Shown piece by piece: positions 26,626-35,104 of a stretch of DNA of 46,179 bases; position 1 is the first letter of the stretch, and each line of letters starts with the position of its first letter. Below the pieces are notes generated by a model, which was not told where the DNA came from, made no database searches, and was given only the letters and a program-made list of their open reading frames with translations. Position numbers and translations under genes: made by a program. The stretch is from contig JAFVNW010000098.1 of the NCBI GenBank assembly GCA_017506175.1, forward strand, positions 1 to 46,179, read 5' to 3'. Source of the DNA: Bacteroidales bacterium. Lineage in GTDB: Bacteria > Bacteroidota > Bacteroidia > Bacteroidales > WCHB1-69.

Positions 26626-27373
26626 TCATGATTTCGGCGGAGATGATTTTGATGTCTGTGGTAGGACGGTCATAGCGGTCTTTCGCGCTGGCGGCGATCT
26701 TGTCAACCACATCCATCCCTTCCACTACTTCGCCAAATACCGTGTAGTCGCCATCGAGGAAAGGAGCTCCGCCGATGGTGTTATAGACCTTCTTCTGTTC
26801 ATCGGTAAAGGTCTTGCGATACTGGTAGGAAATCTGGGCAAGGAGGTTGTCGTCGAAGGGTTTGCCATCCACGATATAGAATTGGGAACCGGAGGAGGCC
26901 TTGGTGGGGTTCACCTGGTCGCCTTGGCGGGCGGCGGCTACAGCACCGCGTTTATGATAGTTTTCGGCGACGAATTCGGCGGGGATGGTGTATCCCGGAC
27001 CGCCGTTGCCCAGCATCTTGCCGGCTGGAGCCCCCTTGGAATCGGGGTCGCCGGTCTGAATCATGAAGCCTTGAATGACCCTATGGAAAAGGATGTCGTT
27101 GTAATACTTGTCATTCACCAGCTTGATGAAATTCTCTTTGTGCTTCGGGGTGTTGTCGTAAAGGGCGATGATGATGTCGCCGACTGAAGTCTTGAATAAT
27201 ACTTTGGTGAGTTTGTCCATATCTCTTTTATTGGATTGATTTTCAGGTTGTTCTTCTGCAATCACAGTCTCTTTATTTTCGGATTTCTTGTTGTCCTTGG
27301 CATTTTTGGCGCAGGAGCATCCAGCCAGGACAATGCAGAGACAAAGAACGGCGATGGTTGTTGTTTTTTTCAT
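26621..27373 (-). CDS. Cyclophilin-type peptidylprolyl isomerase lipoprotein
   Basis: 250 residues from the ATG at 27373; the frame continues upstream, but MKKTTTIAVLCLCIVLAGC is a clear lipoprotein signal with lipobox LAGC and fixes this start. A charged Lys/Glu-rich linker (about 20-50) tethers a cyclophilin domain (about 55-250) with FHRVIQGFMIQTGDP, the NGGPGYTIPAEF loop and SSGSQFYI. It catalyses prolyl cis-trans isomerisation, here probably in the periplasm on the membrane surface. It is divergent from parE, and a TAnnTTTG box lies 56 bp upstream. Confidence 0.93.
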   Translation of the reverse strand: MKKTTTIAVLCLCIVLAGCSCAKNAKDNKKSENKETVIAEEQPENQSNKRDMDKLTKVLFKTSVGDIIIALYDNTPKHKENFIKLVNDKYYNDILFHRVIQGFMIQTGDPDSKGAPAGKMLGNGGPGYTIPAEFVAENYHKRGAVAAARQGDQVNPTKASSGSQFYIVDGKPFDDNLLAQISYQYRKTFTDEQKKVYNTIGGAPFLDGDYTVFGEVVEGMDVVDKIAASAKDRYDRPTTDIKIISAEIMK

Positions 27374-27428
27374 AAAATACTGATTATCAATAATGTTGTT
27401 TTTTTTATTCCTATACAAAAAAAGTCTG

Positions 27429-27436
27429 CAAATTTA
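27429..27436 (-). promoter_or_regulatory. -7 box upstream of the cyclophilin gene
   Basis: TAAATTTG on the minus strand matches TAnnTTTG. No good -33 TTTG lies at the right distance, so this is a partial promoter call. It shares the 209-bp divergent spacer with the parE promoter; nothing else is apparent in that spacer. Confidence 0.5.
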
Positions 27437-27549
27437 CGATTTTATTGTGAAAACGAGGATGAATGGAATGTGTTTTTCTGAATTTTTCTTAACAGGGGTA
27501 TAGTGAAAAAAAGTGAGGCGTCCACACCCTTTTTTCCCTTTAAAAATAG

Positions 27550-27557
27550 TACTTTTG
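27550..27557 (+). promoter_or_regulatory. -7 box upstream of parE
   Basis: TACTTTTG matches TAnnTTTG and ends 25 bp before the parE ATG. A -33 TTTG is not evident at 19-22 bp. Confidence 0.55.
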
Positions 27558-27582
27558 CAGCCTAAAACCAATAACCGAACCA

Positions 27583-29517
27583 ATGAGCGAGAAGATTTAC
27601 GATGAGTCCAGTATTGAGACCATCGAATGGAACAAGCATATACGGCTGCGTCCCGGCATGTACGTCGGCAAACTCGGAGACGGCTCCTCCAGCGACGACG
27701 GCATATATGTCCTGCTGAAGGAGGTAATCGACAACTCCATCGATGAATTTATGGAAGGGCACGGACGCACCATCGAGGTGACCATCAAAGACCGGTTGGT
27801 GACCGTTCGCGACTATGGGCGGGGCATTCCCTTGAACAAAATGATCGACTGTGTGGCGAACATCAACACCGGCGGGAAATTCAAAGCGCAGAACTACCAG
27901 AACTCCATCGGCCAGAACGGGGTCGGCGTGAAAGCTACCAACGCCCTCTCCTCCTATTTCAAAGTGCAGTCGTTCCGCGATGGTCAACAGAAAATGGCGG
28001 AATTCTCCTGCGGGAACCTGACACACGAAACGCCCATCGAACTGAGCGACGGACGTAACGGCACCCTCACCGCCTTCCTCCCCGACGACACGCTTTTCGC
28101 GAACTTCCACTGGTATTCCCAATACATTGAAAGGCTTCTGTGGAACTATGCCTACCTCAACCGCGGGCTCATCATCAATTTCAACGGACAGAAAATCACA
28201 TCCAAAAACGGGCTGAGCGACCTGCTGACCAACAACATTGACAGCGACGAGATGCTCTACCCCCCTATCTACCTGCAAGACGAGAAGTTCGAGTTCGCCA
28301 TCACGCACACTACGCGGCATTACGGCGAGGAGTACCACTCCTTCGTCAACAGCCAGAACACCACGCAGGGCGGCACGCACCAGAACGCCTTCCGCGAAGC
28401 GATTGTGAAGACTTTCCGTACCTACTTCGGCAAGGATTTCGACCCCTCCGACATCCGCAACGGTGTGGCGGCGGTCATCTCCATCAAAGTGGTGGAACCA
28501 ACCTTCGAATCCCAAACCAAAATCCGTCTCGGCTCCACTTTGATGAACACCAACGACCCCGCCGGTCCCACCATCCGCAACTACGTCAACGACGTAGTGG
28601 GCAGACTGCTTGACAACTATCTGCACATGCACACCGACATCGGCGAAATCGTGCGCAAGAAGGTGCTCGAATCCGAGAAGGAACGCAAGGAAATCGCCAA
28701 CATCAAAAAGGGCAACAAGGAGGTACAAAAGAAAGTCAGCCTGAACAACTACAAACTGCGCGACTGCAAATACCATTATAATACCGACAACAACGAGAAC
28801 GGCTACAACTCCACCATTTTCATCACCGAGGGCGACTCTGCCTCCGGCTCCATCACTACCTCCCGCGACAGCAGGACGCAGGCCGTATTCAGCATGCGAG
28901 GCAAACCCGCCAACACAATGAAACGTTCGGATGTGTATCAGAATGAGGAACTCACCCTGCTGCAGGCCGCCCTCAACCTCGGCGCCGAAATCGAAGACCT
29001 GCGCTACAACAATATCGTCATCGCCACCGATGCTGATGTGGATGGCATGCATATCCGCTTGCTTCTGCTCACATTCTTCCTGAACTTCTATCCTGAGGTT
29101 GTCCGCAGCGGCCACGTTTACATCCTGCAGACCCCACTCTTCCGCGTTCGCAACAAGCAGAAGACCTTCTACTGCTACACAGAGGCCGAAAAATTGGACG
29201 CCATCAAGCAGCTGACCTCCAAAAAAGGTGCCAAGGCAGTTGTCAGCGAAGAGGAAGGGGCAGACGAAGCCGGCACGAAAAAGAACTCGAAAGTCGAGAT
29301 CACACGTTTCAAAGGCTTGGGGGAAATCTCTCCCAAGGAGTTCGTTGGCTTCATCGGCAAAACCATGCGTCTGGAACCCGTCGTGCTGGAACGAAGCACC
29401 AAAATCAAGGATTTGCTCAACTACTATATGGGAGGCAATAGCGATGAACGCCAGCAGTTCATCATCGCCAATCTTCGCGAAGAGATTGACGAAGTGAGCT
29501 CCGAAAACTGGAACTAA
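27583..29517 (+). CDS. parE: Type IIA DNA topoisomerase B subunit (topoisomerase IV ParE-type)
   Basis: 644 residues. The GHKL ATPase has EVIDNSIDEF, the VRDYGRGIP loop and GQNGVGVKATNALS. The transducer follows, then the TOPRIM domain with ITEGDSASGS, FSMRGKPANT and the metal-binding DADVDGMHIR. The C-terminus has the RFKGLGEISPKEF motif. Length and C-terminal form fit ParE of Bacteroidota rather than the main GyrB. It forms the ATPase half of the enzyme that separates linked chromosomes. The partner A subunit, which often follows directly, is absent; ispG comes next after 42 bp. Choice of ParE over GyrB is likely but not certain. Confidence 0.88.
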   Translation: MSEKIYDESSIETIEWNKHIRLRPGMYVGKLGDGSSSDDGIYVLLKEVIDNSIDEFMEGHGRTIEVTIKDRLVTVRDYGRGIPLNKMIDCVANINTGGKFKAQNYQNSIGQNGVGVKATNALSSYFKVQSFRDGQQKMAEFSCGNLTHETPIELSDGRNGTLTAFLPDDTLFANFHWYSQYIERLLWNYAYLNRGLIINFNGQKITSKNGLSDLLTNNIDSDEMLYPPIYLQDEKFEFAITHTTRHYGEEYHSFVNSQNTTQGGTHQNAFREAIVKTFRTYFGKDFDPSDIRNGVAAVISIKVVEPTFESQTKIRLGSTLMNTNDPAGPTIRNYVNDVVGRLLDNYLHMHTDIGEIVRKKVLESEKERKEIANIKKGNKEVQKKVSLNNYKLRDCKYHYNTDNNENGYNSTIFITEGDSASGSITTSRDSRTQAVFSMRGKPANTMKRSDVYQNEELTLLQAALNLGAEIEDLRYNNIVIATDADVDGMHIRLLLLTFFLNFYPEVVRSGHVYILQTPLFRVRNKQKTFYCYTEAEKLDAIKQLTSKKGAKAVVSEEEGADEAGTKKNSKVEITRFKGLGEISPKEFVGFIGKTMRLEPVVLERSTKIKDLLNYYMGGNSDERQQFIIANLREEIDEVSSENWN

Positions 29518-29559
29518 TCAAGGCTCGGCTCACTGTGCCCCCAAATCAATATCAACATA

Positions 29560-30894
29560 ATGGTCAAAATAGGCAATATCGGATTAGGTGAAGGAAAGCC
29601 CGTCGTTATCCAATCGATGACGAACACTGACACGAACGACGTATCGGCCACCGTCGCGCAATCGAAACGGATGATTGAGGCGGGCTGCCAGTTGGTGCGC
29701 ATTACCGTACCCACCATGAAAGAGGTGCCTGCGATTGCCGCCATCAAGGAGCAGTTGCGCGCCGAAGGTTACGAGACACCGCTCGTGGCCGACGTGCATT
29801 ACAACCCCGAAGTGGCCGACGCCTGTGCCGCCATCGTAGAGAAGGTGCGCATCAATCCGGGCAACTACGTGGACAAGCGCAAATTCCAAAAGCTGGACCT
29901 TACGGAAGATGAATACCGAGCATCCCTTCAGGCGATGGCCGACCGTGCGAAACCGCTCATCGAGATTTGCAAACAGCACGGAACCGCCCTGCGCATCGGC
30001 GTCAACCATGGTTCGCTCTGCGACCGCATCGTAAGCAGATACGGCAACACCCCCAAGGCGATGGCCATGTCGGCGATGGAATGGATTGATATTTGCCAAC
30101 AATTTGATTTTCACAATGTTGTATTCTCCATCAAGTCCAGCAACGTGGTTTCAATGACCGAAGCGACGATGCTTCTATGGGAGATGATGCATAAAAACGG
30201 CACGGTTTATCCGCTTCACATCGGCGTTACGGAGGCGGGTGCGGGCGACGAAGGGCGCATCAAATCGGCCGCCGGCATCGGCACGCTTCTGCTGAACGGC
30301 ATTGGCGACACCATCCGCGTGTCTCTCACTGAACCGCCTGAAAATGAGGTTGTTTTCGCCAAAATCATGGTGGATGTACTGCAAAATCAACCCGCGTCAC
30401 TCCATCTTCTAAGAAACGAGAGCGAACTCACCATCTGTTGCGACGAACCGGACAGGACTCGATGGATGGCCTTGGCTGCCGCACATGCTGCCAACGCGCA
30501 TCATCAACAGAAAATCAAAAATCTATCGCTTGAAAACCAGCACTTTACCCAAGAAGAGAATCAAGACCTCGCCGACAAAATCCTCCAGGCTTGCCGCATC
30601 AAGATGAGCCAAACGGAATTCATCTCCTGCCCTTCCTGCGGCAGGACGCAATACGATATCCAGACTGCGCTGGCGAAGGTGAAAGCTCGTTTCAGTGGAC
30701 ATCCCGACCTGAAAATCGGTGTGATGGGCTGTGTGGTGAACGGTCCCGGCGAAATGGCCGACGCCGACTTCGGCATTGTGGGCGCCGGCAACGGCAAAGT
30801 CATCGTCTTCAAACAAAAAGAACGACTCTCCGCCCCGCTCCCCATCGACCAAGCCCTGGACGAATTGGAACGGCTTTTGGCAAACCACAAGTGA
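29560..30894 (+). CDS. ispG: 4-hydroxy-3-methylbut-2-enyl diphosphate synthase, compact form
   Basis: 444 residues. The TIM-barrel part has IQSMTNTDT, PLVADVHYNP, KVRINPGNYVDKR and the SLTEPPENE end. The Fe-S part has SCPSCGRTQYD and GCVVNGPGE, giving the three cluster Cys and the Glu. It acts in the MEP isoprenoid pathway. The barrel resembles the large plant/Chlamydia/Bacteroides form, which carries a big inserted domain (over 600 residues in total), but here only about 70 residues remain where that insert should be. The N-terminus is also about 10-15 residues shorter than usual; no better start is visible upstream in the frame. Confidence 0.93.
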   Translation: MVKIGNIGLGEGKPVVIQSMTNTDTNDVSATVAQSKRMIEAGCQLVRITVPTMKEVPAIAAIKEQLRAEGYETPLVADVHYNPEVADACAAIVEKVRINPGNYVDKRKFQKLDLTEDEYRASLQAMADRAKPLIEICKQHGTALRIGVNHGSLCDRIVSRYGNTPKAMAMSAMEWIDICQQFDFHNVVFSIKSSNVVSMTEATMLLWEMMHKNGTVYPLHIGVTEAGAGDEGRIKSAAGIGTLLLNGIGDTIRVSLTEPPENEVVFAKIMVDVLQNQPASLHLLRNESELTICCDEPDRTRWMALAAAHAANAHHQQKIKNLSLENQHFTQEENQDLADKILQACRIKMSQTEFISCPSCGRTQYDIQTALAKVKARFSGHPDLKIGVMGCVVNGPGEMADADFGIVGAGNGKVIVFKQKERLSAPLPIDQALDELERLLANHK

Positions 30895-30902
30895 TTTTCA
30901 AC

Positions 30903-30961
30903 TATTTTTGCCACATAAAATCATTTTCCGCGCATATCCATCGAAAAAAATCGTATTTTTG
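30903..30961 (+). promoter_or_regulatory. Two -7 boxes upstream of tatA
   Basis: TATTTTTG occurs at 30903-30910 and again at 30954-30961, both matching TAnnTTTG; the second lies 27 bp before the tatA ATG. Neither has a clear -33 TTTG. They suggest that the tat-reductase block is transcribed separately from ispG. Confidence 0.5.
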
Positions 30962-30988
30962 CGACTTAATAATTAAATAATCGACAGT

Positions 30989-31210
30989 ATGAGATTAGGA
31001 ATATGGGAAATTGTCATCATTGCTTTGGTGATTCTGCTTTTGTTCGGCGGTAAAAAGATTCCCGAACTGATGAAGGGCATTGGCAAAGGTGTGAAAAGCT
31101 TCAAGGACGGGATGAACGGCGTGGAAGATGAGGCTAAAGACAGGTCCAAGACCGAAACTAAACAGGAAACGAGTAAATCAGATTCCGAAAAGCATGATGG
31201 ACAAGAGTGA
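30989..31210 (+). CDS. tatA: Sec-independent protein translocase TatA
   Basis: 73 residues. One N-terminal membrane helix (about 4-21) is followed by the [16 protein letters not shown] amphipathic region and a charged tail, the exact TatA/E layout. With TatC next door it forms the pore for folded proteins carrying a twin-arginine signal. No tatB is present, so this is a minimal TatAC system. Its stop lies inside the start of tatC. Confidence 0.95.
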   Translation: MRLGIWEIVIIALVILLLFGGKKIPELMKGIGKGVKSFKDGMNGVEDEAKDRSKTETKQETSKSDSEKHDGQE

Positions 31211-31997
31211 AGTTTCTGACAACTTTACTTTTTGGCAACATCTGGAAGAACTGCGCGGCTGCATTTTCAAGATCCTGATTGCAGTCATTGTTTTTTCGGT
31301 GCTGGCATTTGTTTTTAAAGATTTTCTCTTCACCTTTCTGCTTGCCCCCAAATCCCCTACTTTTATCACGTATAAGATATTGAAAGCCAGCCCTTTTGAA
31401 ATCACGCTAATCAACACTTTGATAACCGGTCAATTCATGATGCATCTGAAAGTGGCCGTGCTCGTAGGAGTTATTCTGGCATCGCCCTACATTCTGTACG
31501 TGCTTTACCGGTTCATCGCACCTGGGCTGTACAGCAACGAGAAACGCTACTCCTTCCGCATCGTTGCGGCGGCCTACGTGATGTTTTGCATCGGGGTTGC
31601 CGTCAGCTACCTCTTCATTTTCCCACTCACACTCCGCTTTCTGGCCACCTACTCCGTCAGTGAGGAGGTGGGCAACCTGCTGGCACTCAACTCCTACATG
31701 GACACGCTGCTGACGCTCTCGCTCGTGTTCGGCATCGTGTTTGAGATTCCAGTACTCAGTTGGCTGCTGGCGAAGTTCGGACTGCTGCGTGCCTCGTGGA
31801 TGGTGAAATTCCGCAAGCATGCCATCGTAGTCATACTCATTGCCGCCGCCATCATCACCCCAACGGGCGACCCCATAACACTTGGCATCGTCTTCCTGCC
31901 CATCTGGCTGCTTTACGAAGCCAGCATTTGGGTGGTGAAAGCGACATCGAAACGAAGAAAAGTGATAAATGACCCTACACTAAACACTAATAGCTGA
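31194..31997 (+). CDS. tatC: Sec-independent protein translocase TatC
   Basis: 267 residues from the first of two adjacent ATGs (31194, alternative 31197); the frame is open earlier, but [11 protein letters not shown], the conserved cytoplasmic N-terminus that recognises the twin-arginine motif, starts 11-12 residues after this ATG. Six membrane helices follow, with [11 protein letters not shown] and [10 protein letters not shown] as family landmarks. It overlaps tatA by 17 bp. The C-terminal tail DPTLNTNS is encoded by a heptad repeat that continues into the spacer, so the tail is probably not conserved. Confidence 0.95.
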   Translation: MMDKSEVSDNFTFWQHLEELRGCIFKILIAVIVFSVLAFVFKDFLFTFLLAPKSPTFITYKILKASPFEITLINTLITGQFMMHLKVAVLVGVILASPYILYVLYRFIAPGLYSNEKRYSFRIVAAAYVMFCIGVAVSYLFIFPLTLRFLATYSVSEEVGNLLALNSYMDTLLTLSLVFGIVFEIPVLSWLLAKFGLLRASWMVKFRKHAIVVILIAAAIITPTGDPITLGIVFLPIWLLYEASIWVVKATSKRRKVINDPTLNTNS

Positions 31998-32032
31998 AAG
32001 CAAACGCTGATCGCTAATCATTGTTCACAAAT
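31977..32032. repeat. Heptad-phased repeat spanning the tatC stop codon
   Basis: ACACTAA occurs at 31977 and 31984; CTRA recurs at 31980, 31987 and 31994, and after a 1-bp slip at 32007 and 32014 (CGCTGAT, CGCTAAT). The block covers the last seven codons of tatC and about 35 bp of spacer. Confidence 0.7.
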
Positions 32033-32045
32033 ATCAATATAAGAT

Positions 32046-33587
32046 ATGAAACACAAAAGACTTTGGAGAATCATCCGGCAGATTTTGGGCGCATCGACCT
32101 TCATCCTCATCACGCTGCTATTCCTTGACTTTTCGGGCGTGCTGCACAAGTATCTGTCGTTTCTGGCAAAAATGCAGTTTATCGCCGCATTCATGACGGC
32201 AAGTGTCACGAGTGTAGTCATTCTAATAGCCATTCTGGCTGTCACGCTGGTTTTCGGACGGGTTTACTGCTCAGTAGTCTGCCCGATGGGCATCTTTCAG
32301 GATGGAATGGCGCGGCTCGGGCGCATTGGGCGCAAGAATCCGTACAGCTATTCGAAAGCCAAGAACATTCTTCGCTATTCGGTTTTGGTGGTGTTCATTG
32401 TGGTCTGCTCAATGGCGGGTTTTGCCGGCCTCGCCTCCCTGATCGAACCCTACTCCGCCTACGGACGCATGGCGCAAAACCTCTTCCAGCCCATTTACCT
32501 GTGGTGCAACAACCTGCTGGCTCTCATTGCCGAGCGCGTCAACTCCTATGCATTCTACGAAAAGGAGGTGTGGATTCGCAGCATCCCGACCTTCGTCATT
32601 GCGGCAGTTACCTTCGTTGCAATCGGCTTTTTGGCCATTCGCAACGGCAGAACTTACTGCAATACCATCTGTCCCGTGGGCAGTATTTTGGGGCTTTTTT
32701 CTAGATTTTCCCTGTTAAAAATGCACATTGATGAAGAAAAATGTGTGGGTTGCGACCTTTGTACGAAGAACTGTAAGGCCTCCTGCATCAACGGGAGGGA
32801 ACACTTGATAGACCATTCACGCTGCGTGATGTGTGGTGACTGTATGGCACAATGTCCGCAGGAAGCCATTGACTATAAACACATTAAATGGACATCCGAA
32901 TTTGCCCAAAAGAGAGCGGAAGATGCAAAGGTAACGGAACAAAAGCCGGAGAAGGTTGACGAAGGCAAACGCGCCTTCACGCTCACTTCGTTGATGCTCC
33001 TTGCTGGTGCAGCTACCGCCCAAACCAAGGTCAAATTGGACGGTGGGTTGGCCAAAATCGAAGACAAAATGGAACCGAAGCGCGGTACGCCGATCGTTCC
33101 TCCCGGCGCCCATAGTCTGAAGGATTTCACCCGACGCTGCACTGCCTGCCAGCTTTGCGTTTCCAAATGCCCGAACGACGTGCTACGTCCATCTAAAGAG
33201 CTGACCACGCTGATGCAACCGCGCATGTCGTTTGAGAAAGGCGCGTGTCGCGTGGAGTGCACTGCCTGCAGCGAGGTTTGCCCGACCGGAGCCATTAGCT
33301 TGATTACCAAAGAGGAAAAGTCATCCATCAAAATCGGGCACGCAGTATGGGTTCAACAAAACTGCGTGGCAGTGACCGACAAGGTGGAATGCGGCAATTG
33401 CGCCCGCCATTGTCCAGCGGGAGCCATCATGATGCTGCCGATCGATCCTAAGGACGAAAGTTCAGTAAAACGGCCGGTGGTGAACGAGAACAAGTGCATC
33501 GGCTGTGGGATGTGCGAGTACGTCTGCCCGTCGCGCCCATACCCTGCCATTTTCGTGGTGGGCGAAGAGGAGCATGAGATGATTTGA
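32046..33587 (+). CDS. NapH/NapG-like fused membrane ferredoxin
   Basis: 513 residues. The N-terminal half (1-300) resembles NapH: membrane helices near 12-34, 48-70, 108-130 and 175-198, with GRVYCSVVCPMG (C75, C79) and GRTYCNTICPVG (C205, C209), then two 4Fe-4S motifs (CVGCDLCTKNC, CVMCGDCMAQCP). Residues 306-328 read GKRAF plus a hydrophobic run ending in AATAQ, like a degenerate Tat or Sec signal. The C-terminal part (about 345-513) resembles NapG, with four more cluster motifs (CTACQLCVSKCP, CTACSEVCP, CGNCARHCP, CIGCGMCEYVCP). Inference: it takes electrons from menaquinol and passes them to a periplasmic acceptor, probably the reductase encoded next. Confidence 0.8.
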   Translation: MKHKRLWRIIRQILGASTFILITLLFLDFSGVLHKYLSFLAKMQFIAAFMTASVTSVVILIAILAVTLVFGRVYCSVVCPMGIFQDGMARLGRIGRKNPYSYSKAKNILRYSVLVVFIVVCSMAGFAGLASLIEPYSAYGRMAQNLFQPIYLWCNNLLALIAERVNSYAFYEKEVWIRSIPTFVIAAVTFVAIGFLAIRNGRTYCNTICPVGSILGLFSRFSLLKMHIDEEKCVGCDLCTKNCKASCINGREHLIDHSRCVMCGDCMAQCPQEAIDYKHIKWTSEFAQKRAEDAKVTEQKPEKVDEGKRAFTLTSLMLLAGAATAQTKVKLDGGLAKIEDKMEPKRGTPIVPPGAHSLKDFTRRCTACQLCVSKCPNDVLRPSKELTTLMQPRMSFEKGACRVECTACSEVCPTGAISLITKEEKSSIKIGHAVWVQQNCVAVTDKVECGNCARHCPAGAIMMLPIDPKDESSVKRPVVNENKCIGCGMCEYVCPSRPYPAIFVVGEEEHEMI

Positions 33588-33627
33588 CGATGAAAATCCC
33601 CCAAACAAACAATAAAATCAGACAATT

Positions 33628-35073
33628 ATGAAAAAAGACAATCATAACGAACAAGGAAAGAAAATAACCCGGCGCGGATTTTTGAAGGTGCTGGGAGCCA
33701 GTAGCGCAGTGGTGGCGGCCGGCGGACTTATGGAAGCGTGCAACGGCGGCAAGACGACCGAAGCGGAGACATCGCCTCAGGAGCCCCCGAAAGGACAGAT
33801 GACCTATCGCACCAACCACAACACCAACGACAAGGTCTCCATCCTCGGCTTCGGCATGATGCGACTGCCCGTAGTGGGTGGCGCACTTGGTGCTTCCGGG
33901 CGTGAAGACCCTGACGCGCCCCTCGATCAGGAGATGATTAACAGGCAGGTTGACTATGCGCTTGAACACGGCATCAACTACTTCGACACCTCCCCCGCCT
34001 ACTGCAAGGGACGCAGCGAGGAGGCCACTGGCATCGCCCTCGCCCGACACAAGCGCACCGACTACTTCATCGCCACCAAACTGTCGAATTTCGCCCCTGA
34101 AACCTGGCCCGAAAAAGAGTCGAAGGCAATGTTCGAGCAATCGCTGAAATACTTGCAGACCGACTATGTGGATTACCTTCTCTTGCACAGCGTGGGCGGT
34201 GGCGACGATTGCTATCAGATGTTCAATCAGCGCTATATGGACAACGGCATCCTTGACTGGCTGGTAGAACAGAAGAAAAAAGGGCGCATCCGCAATCTCG
34301 GATTCTCCTTCCACGGCGATCAAAAAATCTTCGACATGCTGCTGAAATGGATGGACGAGGGGAAGTACCACTGGGATTTCGTGCAGATTGAGATGAATTA
34401 CCTGGACTGGGAATACGCCCAGCAAATCAATGACCGGAATGTGGATGCGAAATATCTTTACGAAGAACTGACCAAACGCAACATTCCCGCCGTCGTCATG
34501 GAACCGTTGCTGGGAGGGCGACTGGCGAACCTTCCCGACCGCATCGTGGAGCAGATGAAGCGCCGCGAACCCGACAGAAGCGTGGCCTCGTGGGCGTTCC
34601 GCTTCTGCGCCACCTTCCCCAACGTGCTGACCTCTTTGAGCGGCATGACCTATATGGAACACTTAAAAGACAACCTCTTGTCACATTGCCCACTGAAACC
34701 GCTGACGGAGGAGGAATTGAAGTTCCTTGCCAACATCGCGAAGCAGGTTTACGACTTGAAGAACATCCCATGCACGGGCTGCCAATACTGCATGCCTTGT
34801 CCTTATGGCATCGATATTCCTTCGATTTTTGCGCATTACAACAAATGCATCAAGGAGGGGAATCTGGCACGACACAGCAAGGATGAGGAGTATGCCCGCA
34901 TGCGACGCGCCTTCCTCATCGGCTACGACCGCTCGGTGCCGAAATTGCGCCAAGCGTTGCACTGCATCGGCTGCAACCAATGCTCTCCGCACTGTCCGCA
35001 GCGCATTCACATTCCCGAACAGATGCAAATGGTGAACGACTACGTGGAGAAGTTGAAGCAAGGGACACTGTAA
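33628..35073 (+). CDS. Tat-exported aldo/keto reductase with C-terminal ferredoxin domain
   Basis: 481 residues. A twin-arginine signal is clear (T14-R15-R16-G17-F18-L19-K20), followed by a hydrophobic stretch and a possible weak lipobox ending at C38. The aldo/keto reductase barrel covers about 45-370 with the full catalytic tetrad: D120, Y125 (FDTSPAY), K151 and H187. The C-terminal part has CTGCQYCMPCP and CIGCNQCSPHCP, binding Fe-S clusters. Such enzymes normally use NADPH, which is absent from the periplasm, so the Fe-S domain may deliver electrons instead, possibly from the preceding ferredoxin. Family assignment is firm; the substrate and electron donor are inference. It lies 40 bp after the ferredoxin gene. 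Confidence 0.9.
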   Translation: MKKDNHNEQGKKITRRGFLKVLGASSAVVAAGGLMEACNGGKTTEAETSPQEPPKGQMTYRTNHNTNDKVSILGFGMMRLPVVGGALGASGREDPDAPLDQEMINRQVDYALEHGINYFDTSPAYCKGRSEEATGIALARHKRTDYFIATKLSNFAPETWPEKESKAMFEQSLKYLQTDYVDYLLLHSVGGGDDCYQMFNQRYMDNGILDWLVEQKKKGRIRNLGFSFHGDQKIFDMLLKWMDEGKYHWDFVQIEMNYLDWEYAQQINDRNVDAKYLYEELTKRNIPAVVMEPLLGGRLANLPDRIVEQMKRREPDRSVASWAFRFCATFPNVLTSLSGMTYMEHLKDNLLSHCPLKPLTEEELKFLANIAKQVYDLKNIPCTGCQYCMPCPYGIDIPSIFAHYNKCIKEGNLARHSKDEEYARMRRAFLIGYDRSVPKLRQALHCIGCNQCSPHCPQRIHIPEQMQMVNDYVEKLKQGTL

Positions 35074-35102
35074 TTCAAGGCTTTCAACAAGCGTTCTTGA
35101 AT
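35073..35102. terminator. Possible weak hairpin between convergent genes
   Basis: ATTCAAG (35073-35079) pairs with CTTGAAT (35096-35102); a short inner stem GCTT/AAGC also forms. It lies between the convergent reductase and DUF58 gene ends. There is no T tract, so termination by it is uncertain. Confidence 0.3.
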
Positions 35103-35104
35103 AC

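Noticed and set aside
27562-29115. 517-codon open frame antisense to parE
   Set aside because: It lies wholly opposite a well-conserved gene, its protein has low-complexity Val/Gly/His-rich composition with no known motif, and its length comes from the GC-rich third positions of parE.
33448-34662. 404-codon open frame antisense to the aldo/keto reductase
   Set aside because: It is a shadow frame; the reductase on the other strand has an intact signal, catalytic tetrad and cluster motifs.
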